In this document: positions 35,102 to 42,724 of the stretch, in pieces
How positions within the stretch are numbered: position 1 is the first letter of the stretch
Layout of the letters: every line of letters begins with the position of its first letter
Source: Jiangella mangrovi
GTDB taxonomy: Bacteria; Actinomycetota; Actinomycetes; Jiangellales; Jiangellaceae
Assembly: GCF_014204975.1 (NCBI RefSeq)
Contig: NZ_JACHMM010000001.1
Location: 4,092,001 to 4,156,000, forward strand
Direction of reading: 5' to 3'
DNA: 64,000 bases
Made by a program: the position numbers and the translations under genes
Notes under the pieces: generated by a model
Told to the model about the DNA's origin: nothing
Seen by the model: only the letters and a program-made list of their open reading frames with translations
Database searches by the model: none

Positions 35102-35161
35102 ATGACCCAGTTCTCGCAGCCGATGATGCGCCCCGTCGCGGGGCCGCCCGGCGTGCGCTGA
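35102..35161 (+). CDS. Putative leader peptide ahead of the methionyl-tRNA synthetase-like gene
   Basis: A 19-codon frame, MTQFSQPMMRPVAGPPGVR, ends 22 bp before a hairpin and 91 bp before the synthetase gene. A -10-like TATCAT (35089-35094) lies 7 nt before the ATG, which fits leaderless translation. It contains two adjacent Met codons. If the ribosome stalls there when Met-tRNA is low, the following hairpin could be prevented from terminating transcription. That would be classical attenuation; it is inference from layout. Confidence 0.55.
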   Translation: MTQFSQPMMRPVAGPPGVR

Positions 35162-35183
35162 CACCGTCACCACCCGAACGTCG

Positions 35184-35208
35184 AAGCCCCTGCTCAGCGG
35201 GGGCTTTC
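35184..35208 (+). terminator. Attenuator-like hairpin
   Basis: AAGCCCC (35184-35190) pairs with GGGGCTT (35200-35206) across a short loop containing GCTCAGC, followed by a short TTTC. It lies between the leader peptide stop and the Shine-Dalgarno sequence (GGAGGGAG) of the synthetase-like gene, where an intrinsic terminator would control read-through. Confidence 0.65.
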
Positions 35209-35252
35209 GTGTGTTCGGACTCCCCCGCCGTGCAGGCTGGAGGGAGATCGTC

Positions 35253-36751
35253 ATGACCACCGACCGCTACTACGTCACCACGTCCATCCCCTACGTCAAC
35301 GGCGCGCCGCACCTCGGCCACGCGCTGGAGCTGGTGCAGGCCGACGTGCTCGCCCGGCACCGGCGGCGGCGCGGGCGCCCGGTGCGGTTCCTCACCGGCA
35401 CCGACGGCAACGCGCTGAAGAACGTCGTCGCGGCGTGGGCCGCCGGCGTCCCCGTCCAGCCCTTCGTCGACGAGAACGCCGCCCGGTTCGCCGCGCTGCG
35501 CGAGCCGCTGGTGCTCTCCGTCGACGACGTCATCCGCACCAGCACCGACCCGCGGCATGCGCCCGGCGTGCGCCGGCTGTGGGAGCGCTGCGCCGCCCGC
35601 GGCGACTTCCACCGCCGCCGCTACACCGGGCTCTACTGCGCCGGCTGCGAGCTGTTCTACGCACCGGACGAGCTCGACGACGGCGTCTGCCCGGAGCACG
35701 GCGTCCAGCCCGAGGAGGTCAGCGAGGAGAACTGGTTCTTCCGGCTGTCCCGCTACCAGGACGAGCTGCTGCGCCTGCTCGAGTCCGGCACCGTGCGGAT
35801 CGAGCCTGCCGCCAAGCGTGCCGAGGTACTCGCGTTCGTCCGCGCCGGCCTGCGCGACGTGAGCGTGTCGCGACCGGCCGCCAGGGCCGACGGGTGGGGC
35901 ATCCCTGTCCCCGGCGACCCGTCCCAGGTCGTCTATGTCTGGTGGGACGCGCTCGCGAACTACGTGACGGCGCTCGGCTACGGCGACGACGGGGCCGCCT
36001 ACCGGACTGGTGGGTCGAGTCCGCCGACCGGGTGCACGTCATCGGCAAGGGCATCGTGCGCTTCCACGCCGTCTACTGGCTGGCGCACCTGCTCGCGGCC
36101 GGGCTGCCGCTGCCGACCGCGATCCTCGTGCACGACTACCTCACCGTCGGCGGCGCCAAGATCGCCAAGAGCACCGGGGTGACGGCCGATCCGGCCGACC
36201 TGGCCCAGCGCTACGGCACCGACGCGCTGCGCTGGTGGTTCGTCCGCGAGGTGCCGCGGGTCGGCGACACCGACTTCACCGAGGACCGGCTGGTCGCCCG
36301 GCACGACCTCGAGCTGGCCAACGGGCTGGGCAACCTCGTGCAGCGCACGCTCACGCTGGTGCACCGGCTGCGCGACGGCGTCGTCAGTGCCCCCGGGACG
36401 AGCCCGCTCACCGCGGCCGCGGAGGCACTGCCGGCGGCGGTCGACCGGGCGATCGACGACTTCGACCTGCGCAGGGCGGCGGGTGCCCTGGTCGCCGTCG
36501 TCGATCTGGCGAACCGGACGATCGAGGCCGAGCGGCCCTGGGACGCGGGCCGCCGCGACTCCCCCGGCACCGACGCGGTCCTCGCCGGCGTGGTGCACGC
36601 CTGCCGGGTGGTGGCCGGTGAGCTGACGCCGTTCCTGCCCGGCGGCGCGACCCGGCTGGAGGCCCAGCTCGGCGCCGTCGGCGACCCGCGGGTGGGCCGG
36701 CCGGAACCGGCGTTCGGACGGCTGGCGCCGGCCAGGGCGCGGCGACCCTAG
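35253..36751 (+). pseudogene. Methionyl-tRNA synthetase-like gene with a -1 frameshift
   Basis: Start ATG 35253 behind GGAGGGAG. The first 251 codons give a class I synthetase N-terminus: PYVNGAPHLGHA (HIGH motif, residues 19-24), TGTDGNALK, and a zinc knuckle YCAGCELFYAPDE...CPEHG. The frame breaks at 36003-36007, where CGGAC is read instead of the expected CGGGAC. In the shifted frame it continues DWWVESADRVHVIGKGIVRFH, then KIAKSTG (KMSKS motif) and the anticodon-binding domain to 36751. One missing G restores a protein of about 500 residues. It may be a sequencing or assembly error, a real pseudogene or recoding. It looks like a second, non-housekeeping MetRS. Confidence 0.85.
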
Positions 36752-36789
36752 ACTCGGGTTCTGATCGCGCGGGAGGAAGGACACCCACC

Positions 36790-37017
36790 ATGGGCCAGGG
36801 CGTGCACATGCAGGAGTTGCCGGGCATCGGCAAGCGGTACGACATCGACCTGGGCAGCCCGACGCAGCGGGTCTCGGTCGTCGTGCGCCGCGGCGACATC
36901 CGCGACCTCTACGTCTTCACCAACAAGGGCGACGAGCCGACCGCCGTCCTCGAGCTGACCCGCGAGCAGGCGCTGAAGCTGGGCGCCGTCCTGACCGGCA
37001 CGTTCTTCGAGGGCTAG
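36790..37017 (+). CDS. Cation/proton antiporter regulatory subunit (KhtT-like)
   Basis: A 75-residue cytosolic protein (HMQELPGIGKRYDIDLGS, RVSVVVRRGDIRDLYVF, then AVLELTREQALKLGAVLTGTFF). This is the short N-terminal KhtT-like module that precedes antiporter genes in actinomycetes; no TrkA_C domain is attached. It ends 7 bp before the antiporter gene. The gene product probably gates the pump. A TAGACT -10-like box (36750-36755) overlaps the upstream stop, and GGAGGAAGG provides the ribosome-binding site. Confidence 0.85.
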   Translation: MGQGVHMQELPGIGKRYDIDLGSPTQRVSVVVRRGDIRDLYVFTNKGDEPTAVLELTREQALKLGAVLTGTFFEG

Positions 37018-37023
37018 GTACAG

Positions 37024-38508
37024 GTGCACGCTGATCTCATCGGGCTGGGCGCGATCGTCCTGCTCGCCGGACTCGTCGCGCGGCTCGGCCGCCGGTACGG
37101 CTTCCCCACCGTCCCCTGCTACATGCTCATCGGCATCGTGTTCGGGCCGGGGACGCCGGGGCCGGTGCTGGTCGAGCACCCCGAGGACCTCGCCCTGCTC
37201 GCGTCGCTGGGCCTGGTGCTGCTGCTGTTCCACCTCGGGGTCGAGTTCCCCGCCGAGCAGGTGCTGGGCAGCGGGAAGCGGCTGTTCATCGCGGCCGGCG
37301 TCTACATCGGCCTCAACGTCAGCGCGGGGCTCGGGCTCGGCTTCGCGCTGGGCTGGGGCACGTCCGAGGCGCTGGTCATCGCCGGTGCGCTGGGCATCTC
37401 CTCATCGGCCATCGCGACGAAGCTGCTCATCGAGCTGCGCCGGTTGACCAACGCCGAGACGCCGATCATCCTCGGCGTCATCGTCATCGAGGACATGTTC
37501 CTCGCGTTCTACCTGGCCCTGCTGGCGCCGGTGCTCAACGACTCCGGCTCGACGCTGGACTTCGTCGTCGACCTGCTGATCAGCTTCGGCTTCCTGGTGG
37601 CGCTGTTCGCGCTGGCCCGGTGGGGCGCGCGCGCCATCGCCATGATCCTGGACTCCCGCGAGGACGAGCTGCTGGCCATCCTCATGGTCGGCCTGGTCGT
37701 GCTGGTCGCGGGCGTCGCGCTCGAGGTGGGCGTGTCCGAGGCCATCGGCGCGCTGATGATCGGCCTGGTGGTGTCGCGGACGGCGCTCAAGGAGCGGGTC
37801 GAACAGCTGGTGCTGCCGCTGCGCGACGTGTTCGCGGCGGTCTTCTTCATCTCCTTCGGGCTGACCATCGACGTCGCCGACCTCGGCGGCGTGGCGCTGC
37901 CGGTGGCCATCGCCGTCTGCGTCACGCTGGTGACCAACCTGACCGCCGGGGTGTTCACGGCGCGGCTGTTCGGGTTCAACCAGCGGGCGGCCACCAACAT
38001 CGGGCTGACGGTGCTCGGCCGCGGCGAGTTCTCGCTGATCCTGGCCACGCTGGCCATCGCCGCCGGCCTCGACGAGCGCATGGGCCCGTTCGTGGCGCTG
38101 TACGTGCTGGTGCTGGCCATCGCGGCGCCGCTGCTGGCGTCGCAGTCGCAGCACTTCGCCCGCTTCGTGCCCGACCGGCTGCTCCGCTCGCGCTGGAAGT
38201 ACGTCCAGTCCGAGACCATGAGCACCGCCTGCATCCACCAGGACCAGATGGAGGTCACCGAGACCGACATCACCGTCTGCCAGCAGTGCATCGACGACGG
38301 CGGCACCTGGGTGCAGCTGCGGCTGTGCATGAAGTGCGGGCTGGTGGCCTGCTGCGACGACTCCCCCGCCCGGCACTCGCGGGCGCACTACGAGGACGAG
38401 CACCACCCCGTCATCCAGTCGCTGCAGCCCGGCGCGGACTGGCAGTACTGCTACGTCGACGAGATCCTGGTGCGCGAGCCGCTGGGCCAGGCGCGAACCG
38501 GCAGCTGA
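37024..38508 (+). CDS. CPA2 cation/proton antiporter with C-terminal UBP-type zinc finger
   Basis: A 494-residue protein. Residues about 1-385 are a Kef/CPA2 exchanger with about 12 spans (start VHADLIGLGAIVLLAGLVARLGRR, discontinuous-helix regions near HLGVEFPAEQV and LGISSSAIATKLLIELRRLTNAE). No RCK/TrkA-N domain follows. Instead residues about 405-494 form a UBP-type zinc finger, with ordered Cys/His in TACIHQDQ, VCQQCIDDGGTWVQLRLCMKCGLVACCDDS and RHSRAHYEDEHHPV. It exchanges K+ or Na+ for protons, controlled by the subunit at 36790. The start is GTG 37024. Confidence 0.9.
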   Translation: MHADLIGLGAIVLLAGLVARLGRRYGFPTVPCYMLIGIVFGPGTPGPVLVEHPEDLALLASLGLVLLLFHLGVEFPAEQVLGSGKRLFIAAGVYIGLNVSAGLGLGFALGWGTSEALVIAGALGISSSAIATKLLIELRRLTNAETPIILGVIVIEDMFLAFYLALLAPVLNDSGSTLDFVVDLLISFGFLVALFALARWGARAIAMILDSREDELLAILMVGLVVLVAGVALEVGVSEAIGALMIGLVVSRTALKERVEQLVLPLRDVFAAVFFISFGLTIDVADLGGVALPVAIAVCVTLVTNLTAGVFTARLFGFNQRAATNIGLTVLGRGEFSLILATLAIAAGLDERMGPFVALYVLVLAIAAPLLASQSQHFARFVPDRLLRSRWKYVQSETMSTACIHQDQMEVTETDITVCQQCIDDGGTWVQLRLCMKCGLVACCDDSPARHSRAHYEDEHHPVIQSLQPGADWQYCYVDEILVREPLGQARTGS

Positions 38509-38521
38509 CGCCGTCGTCGAC

Positions 38522-39046
38522 TCAGGCCGTGGTGTAGATCCACTCGAGGCCGTCGAAGCCGAGCCCGTCGAGGTGCTCGGCCCTGGTCAGCCCGGCCCGG
38601 ACGGCGACCCGCTGCGAGGCGTGGTTGTCCGGCCGGATCCGGGCGACCACGGACACGCCCGGCAGGTGCTTCGCGCCCCAGCCGACGACGGCCCGGGCGG
38701 CCTCGGCGGCCAGCCCGTGCCCCCACCAGGCGGGGTCGAACCCGTAGAACAGGTTCGCGACCTGGTCCTCGCGGAACCACATGTACTTGAGGCCGCAGAA
38801 CCCGACCGGCCGGTCGGACTCGTGGCGCAGCACCGTCCAGTAGCCGAACCCCTCGGTGCGCCAGTGCTCGTCCCAGCTGCGGTACAGGCTCGCGGCGCCC
38901 TCGCGCTCGCGTAGCAGGTTCGACGGGTTGTGCTCGCACGCCCGCGGGTCGCGGTAGACGTGGAAGATCACGTCGACGTCGTCGGGAACCGGTCGCCGCA
39001 ATAGCAGCCGGTCGGTGACGAGCGTGGTGTGGCCGGCATCCCTCAC
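38522..39046 (-). CDS. GNAT N-acetyltransferase
   Basis: A 174-residue RimJ/RimL-like acetyltransferase. It starts HTTLVTDRLLLRRPVPDDVDVIFHVYRDP. The acetyl-CoA region is WWGHGLAAEAARAVVGWGAKHLPG, followed by RIRPDNHASQRVAVRAGLTRAE. The substrate is unknown. A purine-rich AAGGTGAGGG lies just before the ATG. It converges on the antiporter gene (13-bp gap), and the LysE-type gene follows on the same strand after 10 bp, so the two may share a transcript. Confidence 0.92.
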   Translation of the reverse strand: MRDAGHTTLVTDRLLLRRPVPDDVDVIFHVYRDPRACEHNPSNLLREREGAASLYRSWDEHWRTEGFGYWTVLRHESDRPVGFCGLKYMWFREDQVANLFYGFDPAWWGHGLAAEAARAVVGWGAKHLPGVSVVARIRPDNHASQRVAVRAGLTRAEHLDGLGFDGLEWIYTTA

Positions 39047-39056
39047 CTTCCGGACG

Positions 39057-39698
39057 TTACTCGCCGCCGGTGACGATCATGCGAACGGCCAGCACCACGA
39101 TGACCGCGCTCGACACCCACGCCGTGGTCAGGCGGCCCCGCGGGCTGGTCACGAACCGCCCGAGCAGCGCTCCCCCGCCGGCCAGCAGCAGTTGCCAGCT
39201 CGCCGACGCCGCGAACGCCGCCGCGACGAACACCACCGCCTCGGCGCCCTGCGCGAGCCGCGCACCGCTGCCGAGGACCAGCGCGGCGAAGTACACCACC
39301 GTCAGCGGGTTGATCGCCGTGATGCCGAGGAACGTGACGAACGCGCGCGCCGGCGTCTCCTGGCGCGGCTCCTGTGGGTCGACGACGTCTTTCGTGGGTG
39401 CGGCGCGGTGCCTGCGGGCAGCGGCGACGGCGCCGACGGCGGCCATGACCAGCAGGACGGCGGCCGAGGCCCAGCGCAGCGGCTGCGCGTACGGCTCGAT
39501 CGACCCGGCCAGTGCGGCCCCACCCAGCACGGCGGCGATCGCGTAGCCGCCGTCGACGGTCGCGATGCCCAGGGCGGCCGCCGCACCCACCCGCAGCGAG
39601 GTACGCGCCGTCAGGGCGACGAGATAGGCGCCCACGGCGCCGACCGGGATCGCGATGCCGTAGCCGGCCAGCAACCCCGCGACGATGGCCGCGCTCAT
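39057..39698 (-). CDS. LysE-type amino acid exporter
   Basis: A 213-residue membrane protein with six spans. The LysE/RhtB signature is present: AGYGIAIPVGAVGAYLVAL near the start, ALGIATVDGGYAIAAVLGG, and FVTFLGITAINPLTVVYFAALV after the cytosolic loop (TKDVVDPQEPRQETPA). It exports amino acids or related metabolites. I start at ATG 39698; an N-terminal extension upstream lacks family similarity and overlaps the divergent gene's promoter. Confidence 0.9.
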   Translation of the reverse strand: MSAAIVAGLLAGYGIAIPVGAVGAYLVALTARTSLRVGAAAALGIATVDGGYAIAAVLGGAALAGSIEPYAQPLRWASAAVLLVMAAVGAVAAARRHRAAPTKDVVDPQEPRQETPARAFVTFLGITAINPLTVVYFAALVLGSGARLAQGAEAVVFVAAAFAASASWQLLLAGGGALLGRFVTSPRGRLTTAWVSSAVIVVLAVRMIVTGGE

Positions 39699-39808
39699 GG
39701 CACGAGCGGGATCGGCCTCCGGCCCGGGCGCGTCTGCTGCTGCGTCTTCGCCGGGTGGGCGGAGACGGGCAGCGGGCGGGGACCGGAAGTCGAGATCATG
39801 GAGGGATG

Positions 39809-40426
39809 ATGGCAAACGACGGCGCCGCGCTCAACGGAGTTTCCGGCCATCCACTGCGGCTGCTGGCCGGCTGGGTGGACGAGGCCGGTGGTGGCAGCAG
39901 CGCCCGCTGCTTCACCTTCACGACGGCGTCGGCGGACGGCACGCCGCACGCGCGGACGGTGCTCGCCACGGCCATCGACGAGTCCGGCGTGCGGTTCCAC
40001 ACCTCGCGCCCCTCGATGAAGACGGCCGACGTGGCGGCGAACCCGCGGGCGGCGGGCGTGTTCTTCTGGCCGGCGCTGGTCCGGCAGGTGACGCTGCACG
40101 GCACGGCGGCCGTGCTGACGCCGTCGCTCGCCGAGGCCCGTGCCTGGTACGGGGCGCAGGCGCCGAACCTGCGGGCACTGGCCTGGACCCACGACGAGCT
40201 CGGTGATGTGGAGGGCGCCGCGGTCGAGCCGGCACGGGTGCGGGCGGTGTTCGAGCGGTTCCTGGCCGACGACCCGCCGCAGCCGCCGCCGTCGTGGACC
40301 CCGATCGTCCTCGTCCCCGACCGCGTCGACGTCTGGTGGATGCCCGAGGGCAGCGGCATCGCCACCCGCGCCCGCTTCACGCTCGACGACGGCGGCGACT
40401 GGACGCGGCGCTACGTGCTCCCCTGA
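39809..40426 (+). CDS. Pyridoxamine 5'-phosphate oxidase-like FMN-binding protein
   Basis: A 205-residue split-barrel flavoprotein. FTFTTASADGTPHARTVLATAIDESGVRFHTSRPSMKTADVAANPRAAGVFFWPAL matches the PdxH-type FMN-binding region, with the RTVL-x9-GV-x-FHT-x2-S-x-K pattern. The C-terminal substrate loop ends RFTLDDGGDWTRRYVLP rather than the R-L-x-P ending of PdxH, so it is likely a paralogue (PPOX family). The preferred start is ATG 39809 (GGAGG 4 nt upstream); ATG 39806 is just upstream. Confidence 0.85.
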   Translation: MANDGAALNGVSGHPLRLLAGWVDEAGGGSSARCFTFTTASADGTPHARTVLATAIDESGVRFHTSRPSMKTADVAANPRAAGVFFWPALVRQVTLHGTAAVLTPSLAEARAWYGAQAPNLRALAWTHDELGDVEGAAVEPARVRAVFERFLADDPPQPPPSWTPIVLVPDRVDVWWMPEGSGIATRARFTLDDGGDWTRRYVLP

Positions 40427-40451
40427 CCCTCGAACGGGTCGACCACGGCGA

Positions 40452-40586
40452 TCACTCGAAGCTCACCGGCCGCTGCGGCTCGGTGCGCGCCGGCAGCTCG
40501 AGCTCCACTCCGCCCATGGCGGCGACGGCGTCGATCAGCGCATCGACGAGGGTCTGCGGCTGATGCTCGGTCGCGTTCTCGGTCAT
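40452..40586 (-). CDS. 44-residue acidic small protein
   Basis: A short frame from ATG 40586 to stop 40452: MTENATEHQPQTLVDALIDA, then VAAMGGVELELPARTEPQ. AGGAGG lies 9 nt before the ATG, and codon third positions are G+C-rich as in real genes here. It has no Cys and a net negative charge. No family is recognised. It lies 46 bp downstream of the AzlD gene on the same strand, so it may be the third gene of that operon. Confidence 0.55.
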   Translation of the reverse strand: MTENATEHQPQTLVDALIDAVAAMGGVELELPARTEPQRPVSFE

Positions 40587-40632
40587 GCCTCACCACCTCC
40601 TGCCCTCCATGCTCCCAGAGTGCGACTCGCGA

Positions 40633-40959
40633 TCAGGGGATGCCGGCGAGGCGGAGGAGCGCGGCGGTCGCGGCGGCCGCCACGACGACCAGGACGAACG
40701 GGGCCCGACGCCAGGCGAGCACGGCCCCCACGGCCACGCCGGCCGGCTTGGCGACGCCGGCGAACTCCTGGCCGTCCATGACGGCGGCCGTCGCGACCAG
40801 TGCGGCGAGCAGGACGATCGCCGACACCGCGAGCAGCTGCTCGACCCGCGGCGACAGCGTCACCCGGTCGCGCAGCAGCGGCCCGGCGTAGCGGAACGCG
40901 AACGTCCCCACCCCCAGGACGACCACGGCCACCACGAGCGCCGTCGCGGACATCGTCAT
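40633..40959 (-). CDS. azlD: AzlD-family branched-chain amino acid export subunit
   Basis: A 108-residue membrane protein with four spans (LVVAVVVLGVGTFAFRYAGPLL, VEQLLAVSAIVLLAALVATAAV, PAGVAVGAVLAWRRAPFVLVVVAAAATAALLRL). This is the small AzlD partner of AzlC; the pair forms an exporter of branched-chain amino acids. Its ATG overlaps the azlC stop by 4 bp. The first codons read MTMSATAL; an internal ATG at 40953 is a less likely start. Confidence 0.9.
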   Translation of the reverse strand: MTMSATALVVAVVVLGVGTFAFRYAGPLLRDRVTLSPRVEQLLAVSAIVLLAALVATAAVMDGQEFAGVAKPAGVAVGAVLAWRRAPFVLVVVAAAATAALLRLAGIP

Positions 40960-41660
40960 GCCGGCACCTCCTCCTGTGACGCGGGGCGGGCCGGGCGGGC
41001 CAGGGCGACCACGGCGCCGGCCAGGGCGAGCAGCACCGGCAGCCCGGCCTGCAGGAACGGCGCCGTCGCGAGCGCGATGACCACCCCCACACCGCAGGCG
41101 AGCGCCGTCGTCCGGTCGCGCAGGGCCGGCAGCACCAGCGCGAGCAGCACGGCCGGGAACGCGGCGTCCAGTCCGAGGACCGCGGGGTCGCTGACCGCCG
41201 TCCCCATGGACGCCCCCGCCACCACGCCGACGTTCCAGCAGGTGAAGAGCGCGATGCCGCAGCCCCAGTAGGCCGCCCGCCGGCGCGCAGCGTCGGACTG
41301 GGCCAGCGCGAACGCCACGGTCTCGTCGACCATGACGTGGCTGCCGACGACCCGTTGCCAGCCGCGGCCGACGACGTCGCCGACGGTGAAGCCGAACACG
41401 ACGTGCCGGACGTTGACGAGCAGTCCGGCCAGGACGGCCGCCACCGGGTTGCCGCCCGACGCGACCAGGCCGACGAACATGAACTGCGCCGCCCCGGCGA
41501 ACACCACGACCGACAGCAGCATGGGCGCCCATACCGGCAGCCCTTCGCTGACGGCGATGGCGCCGAAGGACAGGCCGACCACCGCGTCGGCGACACACAC
41601 GAGGGCGATGTCGCGCGCCAGCGCCCGGTCGGCGCGTAGTGTTCGGTAGATCGAACGCAT
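40956..41660 (-). CDS. azlC: AzlC-family amino acid exporter subunit
   Basis: A 234-residue protein with five to six spans and the AzlC signature. GLSFGAIAVSEGLPVWAPMLLSVVVFAGAAQFMFVGLVASG is followed by NVRHVVFGFTVGDVVGRGW, then the DETVAFAL and WGCGIALFTCWNVG blocks. It works with AzlD. I start at ATG 41660, and the 70-bp gap to the divergent XRE-cupin regulator holds two inverted repeats (41641-41656, which overlaps the first codons, and 41688-41705). Repression by that regulator is likely. Confidence 0.92.
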   Translation of the reverse strand: MRSIYRTLRADRALARDIALVCVADAVVGLSFGAIAVSEGLPVWAPMLLSVVVFAGAAQFMFVGLVASGGNPVAAVLAGLLVNVRHVVFGFTVGDVVGRGWQRVVGSHVMVDETVAFALAQSDAARRRAAYWGCGIALFTCWNVGVVAGASMGTAVSDPAVLGLDAAFPAVLLALVLPALRDRTTALACGVGVVIALATAPFLQAGLPVLLALAGAVVALARPARPASQEEVPA

Positions 41661-41705
41661 GACCACTACACTGAACGACGCATGCACCGTTCGTCAAGAC
41701 GAACG
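41641..41705. promoter_or_regulatory. Operator region between azlC and the XRE-cupin gene
   Basis: Two inverted repeats share a GTTCG/CGAAC half-site. GTTCG-N6-CGAAC occurs at 41641-41656, and the longer CGTTCGTC-AA-GACGAACG at 41688-41705. A further GAACG half-site (41673-41677) lies between them. One palindrome covers the azlC start region and the other precedes the regulator gene, which fits autoregulation and azlCD repression. Confidence 0.75.
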
Positions 41706-41730
41706 ACCGACCGATGGAGCGAACACCGCC

Positions 41731-42288
41731 ATGAGCCAGCCCAAAGCGCCGCTCGCCGTCATCGCCGCGTCCCTGCAGCGCGAGCGGCGGCGCACCGGGC
41801 TGTCGCTCGCCGAGGTCGCCCGCCGCGCCGGCATCGCGAAGTCGACGCTCTCGCAGCTCGAGGCCGGCGCCGGCAACCCCAGCGTCGAGACGCTGTGGGC
41901 GCTGAGCATCGCCCTCGACGTGCCGTTCGCCCAGCTCTTCGAGCCGGCCCGGCCGAAGGTGCAGGTCATCCGCAAGGGCGAGGGGCCGGGCGTGGCCTCG
42001 GAGCGGGCCGACTACGTCGCCACCGTGCTGTCGGCCAGCCCGCCGAACGCCCGCCGCGACATCTACCTCATCACCGCCCAGCCGGGTGAGCCGCGCTCGT
42101 CGGACCCGCACATGCCCGGCGTCGTCGAGCACGTCGTGCTCAGCGCCGGCCGGGCCCTGGTCGGGCTCACCAACGACCCCGTCGAGCTGGCGCCAGGCGA
42201 CTACGTGGCGTACCCCGGCGACCTGCCGCACGTGTTCCGCGCGCTCGAGCCGGACACCGTCGCCGTCCTCGTCTCCGAACACGTCTGA
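41731..42288 (+). CDS. XRE-family regulator with C-terminal cupin domain
   Basis: A 185-residue protein. The HTH (IAASLQRERRRTGLSLAEVARRAGIAKSTLSQLEAGAGNPSVETLWALSIALDVPFAQLF) is a textbook XRE/Cro domain. The C-terminal cupin begins about residue 80 and includes PHMPGVVEHVVLSAGRALV and LAPGDYVAYPGDLPHVFRAL, with His residues in ligand positions. It is divergent from azlCD, and its own upstream region has palindromes with GTTCG half-sites. It probably senses an amino acid or a derivative and represses the exporter. Confidence 0.93.
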   Translation: MSQPKAPLAVIAASLQRERRRTGLSLAEVARRAGIAKSTLSQLEAGAGNPSVETLWALSIALDVPFAQLFEPARPKVQVIRKGEGPGVASERADYVATVLSASPPNARRDIYLITAQPGEPRSSDPHMPGVVEHVVLSAGRALVGLTNDPVELAPGDYVAYPGDLPHVFRALEPDTVAVLVSEHV

Positions 42289-42367
42289 GAATTTCTTCTC
42301 GCGAGTTGTCGATTCGCCGGCCCGCCGCGTGACGAGGATGTGTACGCACCGACACGAAGGAGTTCCC

Positions 42368-42724
42368 ATGGCTCAGTACGCGATCCTCATCTACGAGCGC
42401 GAGGCCGAGGGCGGCCAGGCCGCCGAGCTGCCGCCGGAGGTCCTGGCGGCGCACGAGGCGCTGCCCGGCCGCATCACCGAGAAGGGCGGCAAGGAGCTCG
42501 GCGGCATCGCACTGGAGCCCAGCGCTACCGCCACGACGATCCGCGGCGACCTCGTCACCGACGGGCCGTTCATCGAGACCAAGGAGGCGCTGGCCGGCGT
42601 CTTCGTCATCGAGGCGCGCGACCTCGACCACGCCATCGAGCTGGCCCGCATGACGCCGATCGTCAGCGGCGGTGTCGAGGTCCGGCCGCTGCTCGGGCTC
42701 GACTTCTCCGGGCTCACGTCCTGA
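42368..42724 (+). CDS. YciI/DGPF-domain protein, ECF42 partner
   Basis: A 118-residue protein of the YciI fold with the DGPF motif at 65-68 (LVTDGPFIETKEALAGVFVIEA). It opens MAQYAILIYEREAEGG. DGPF proteins are the conserved neighbours of ECF42 sigma factors and are often their targets; their biochemical role is not settled. AAGGAG precedes the ATG. Its stop TGA overlaps the CTG at which the sigma factor seems to start (42721), so the two are translationally coupled. Confidence 0.92.
   Translation: MAQYAILIYEREAEGGQAAELPPEVLAAHEALPGRITEKGGKELGGIALEPSATATTIRGDLVTDGPFIETKEALAGVFVIEARDLDHAIELARMTPIVSGGVEVRPLLGLDFSGLTS

Noticed and set aside
34999-35256. Plus-strand frame of 85 codons before the synthetase gene
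   Set aside because: It overlaps the leader peptide and the hairpin, has no ribosome-binding site, and its composition is not gene-like after the first 20 codons.
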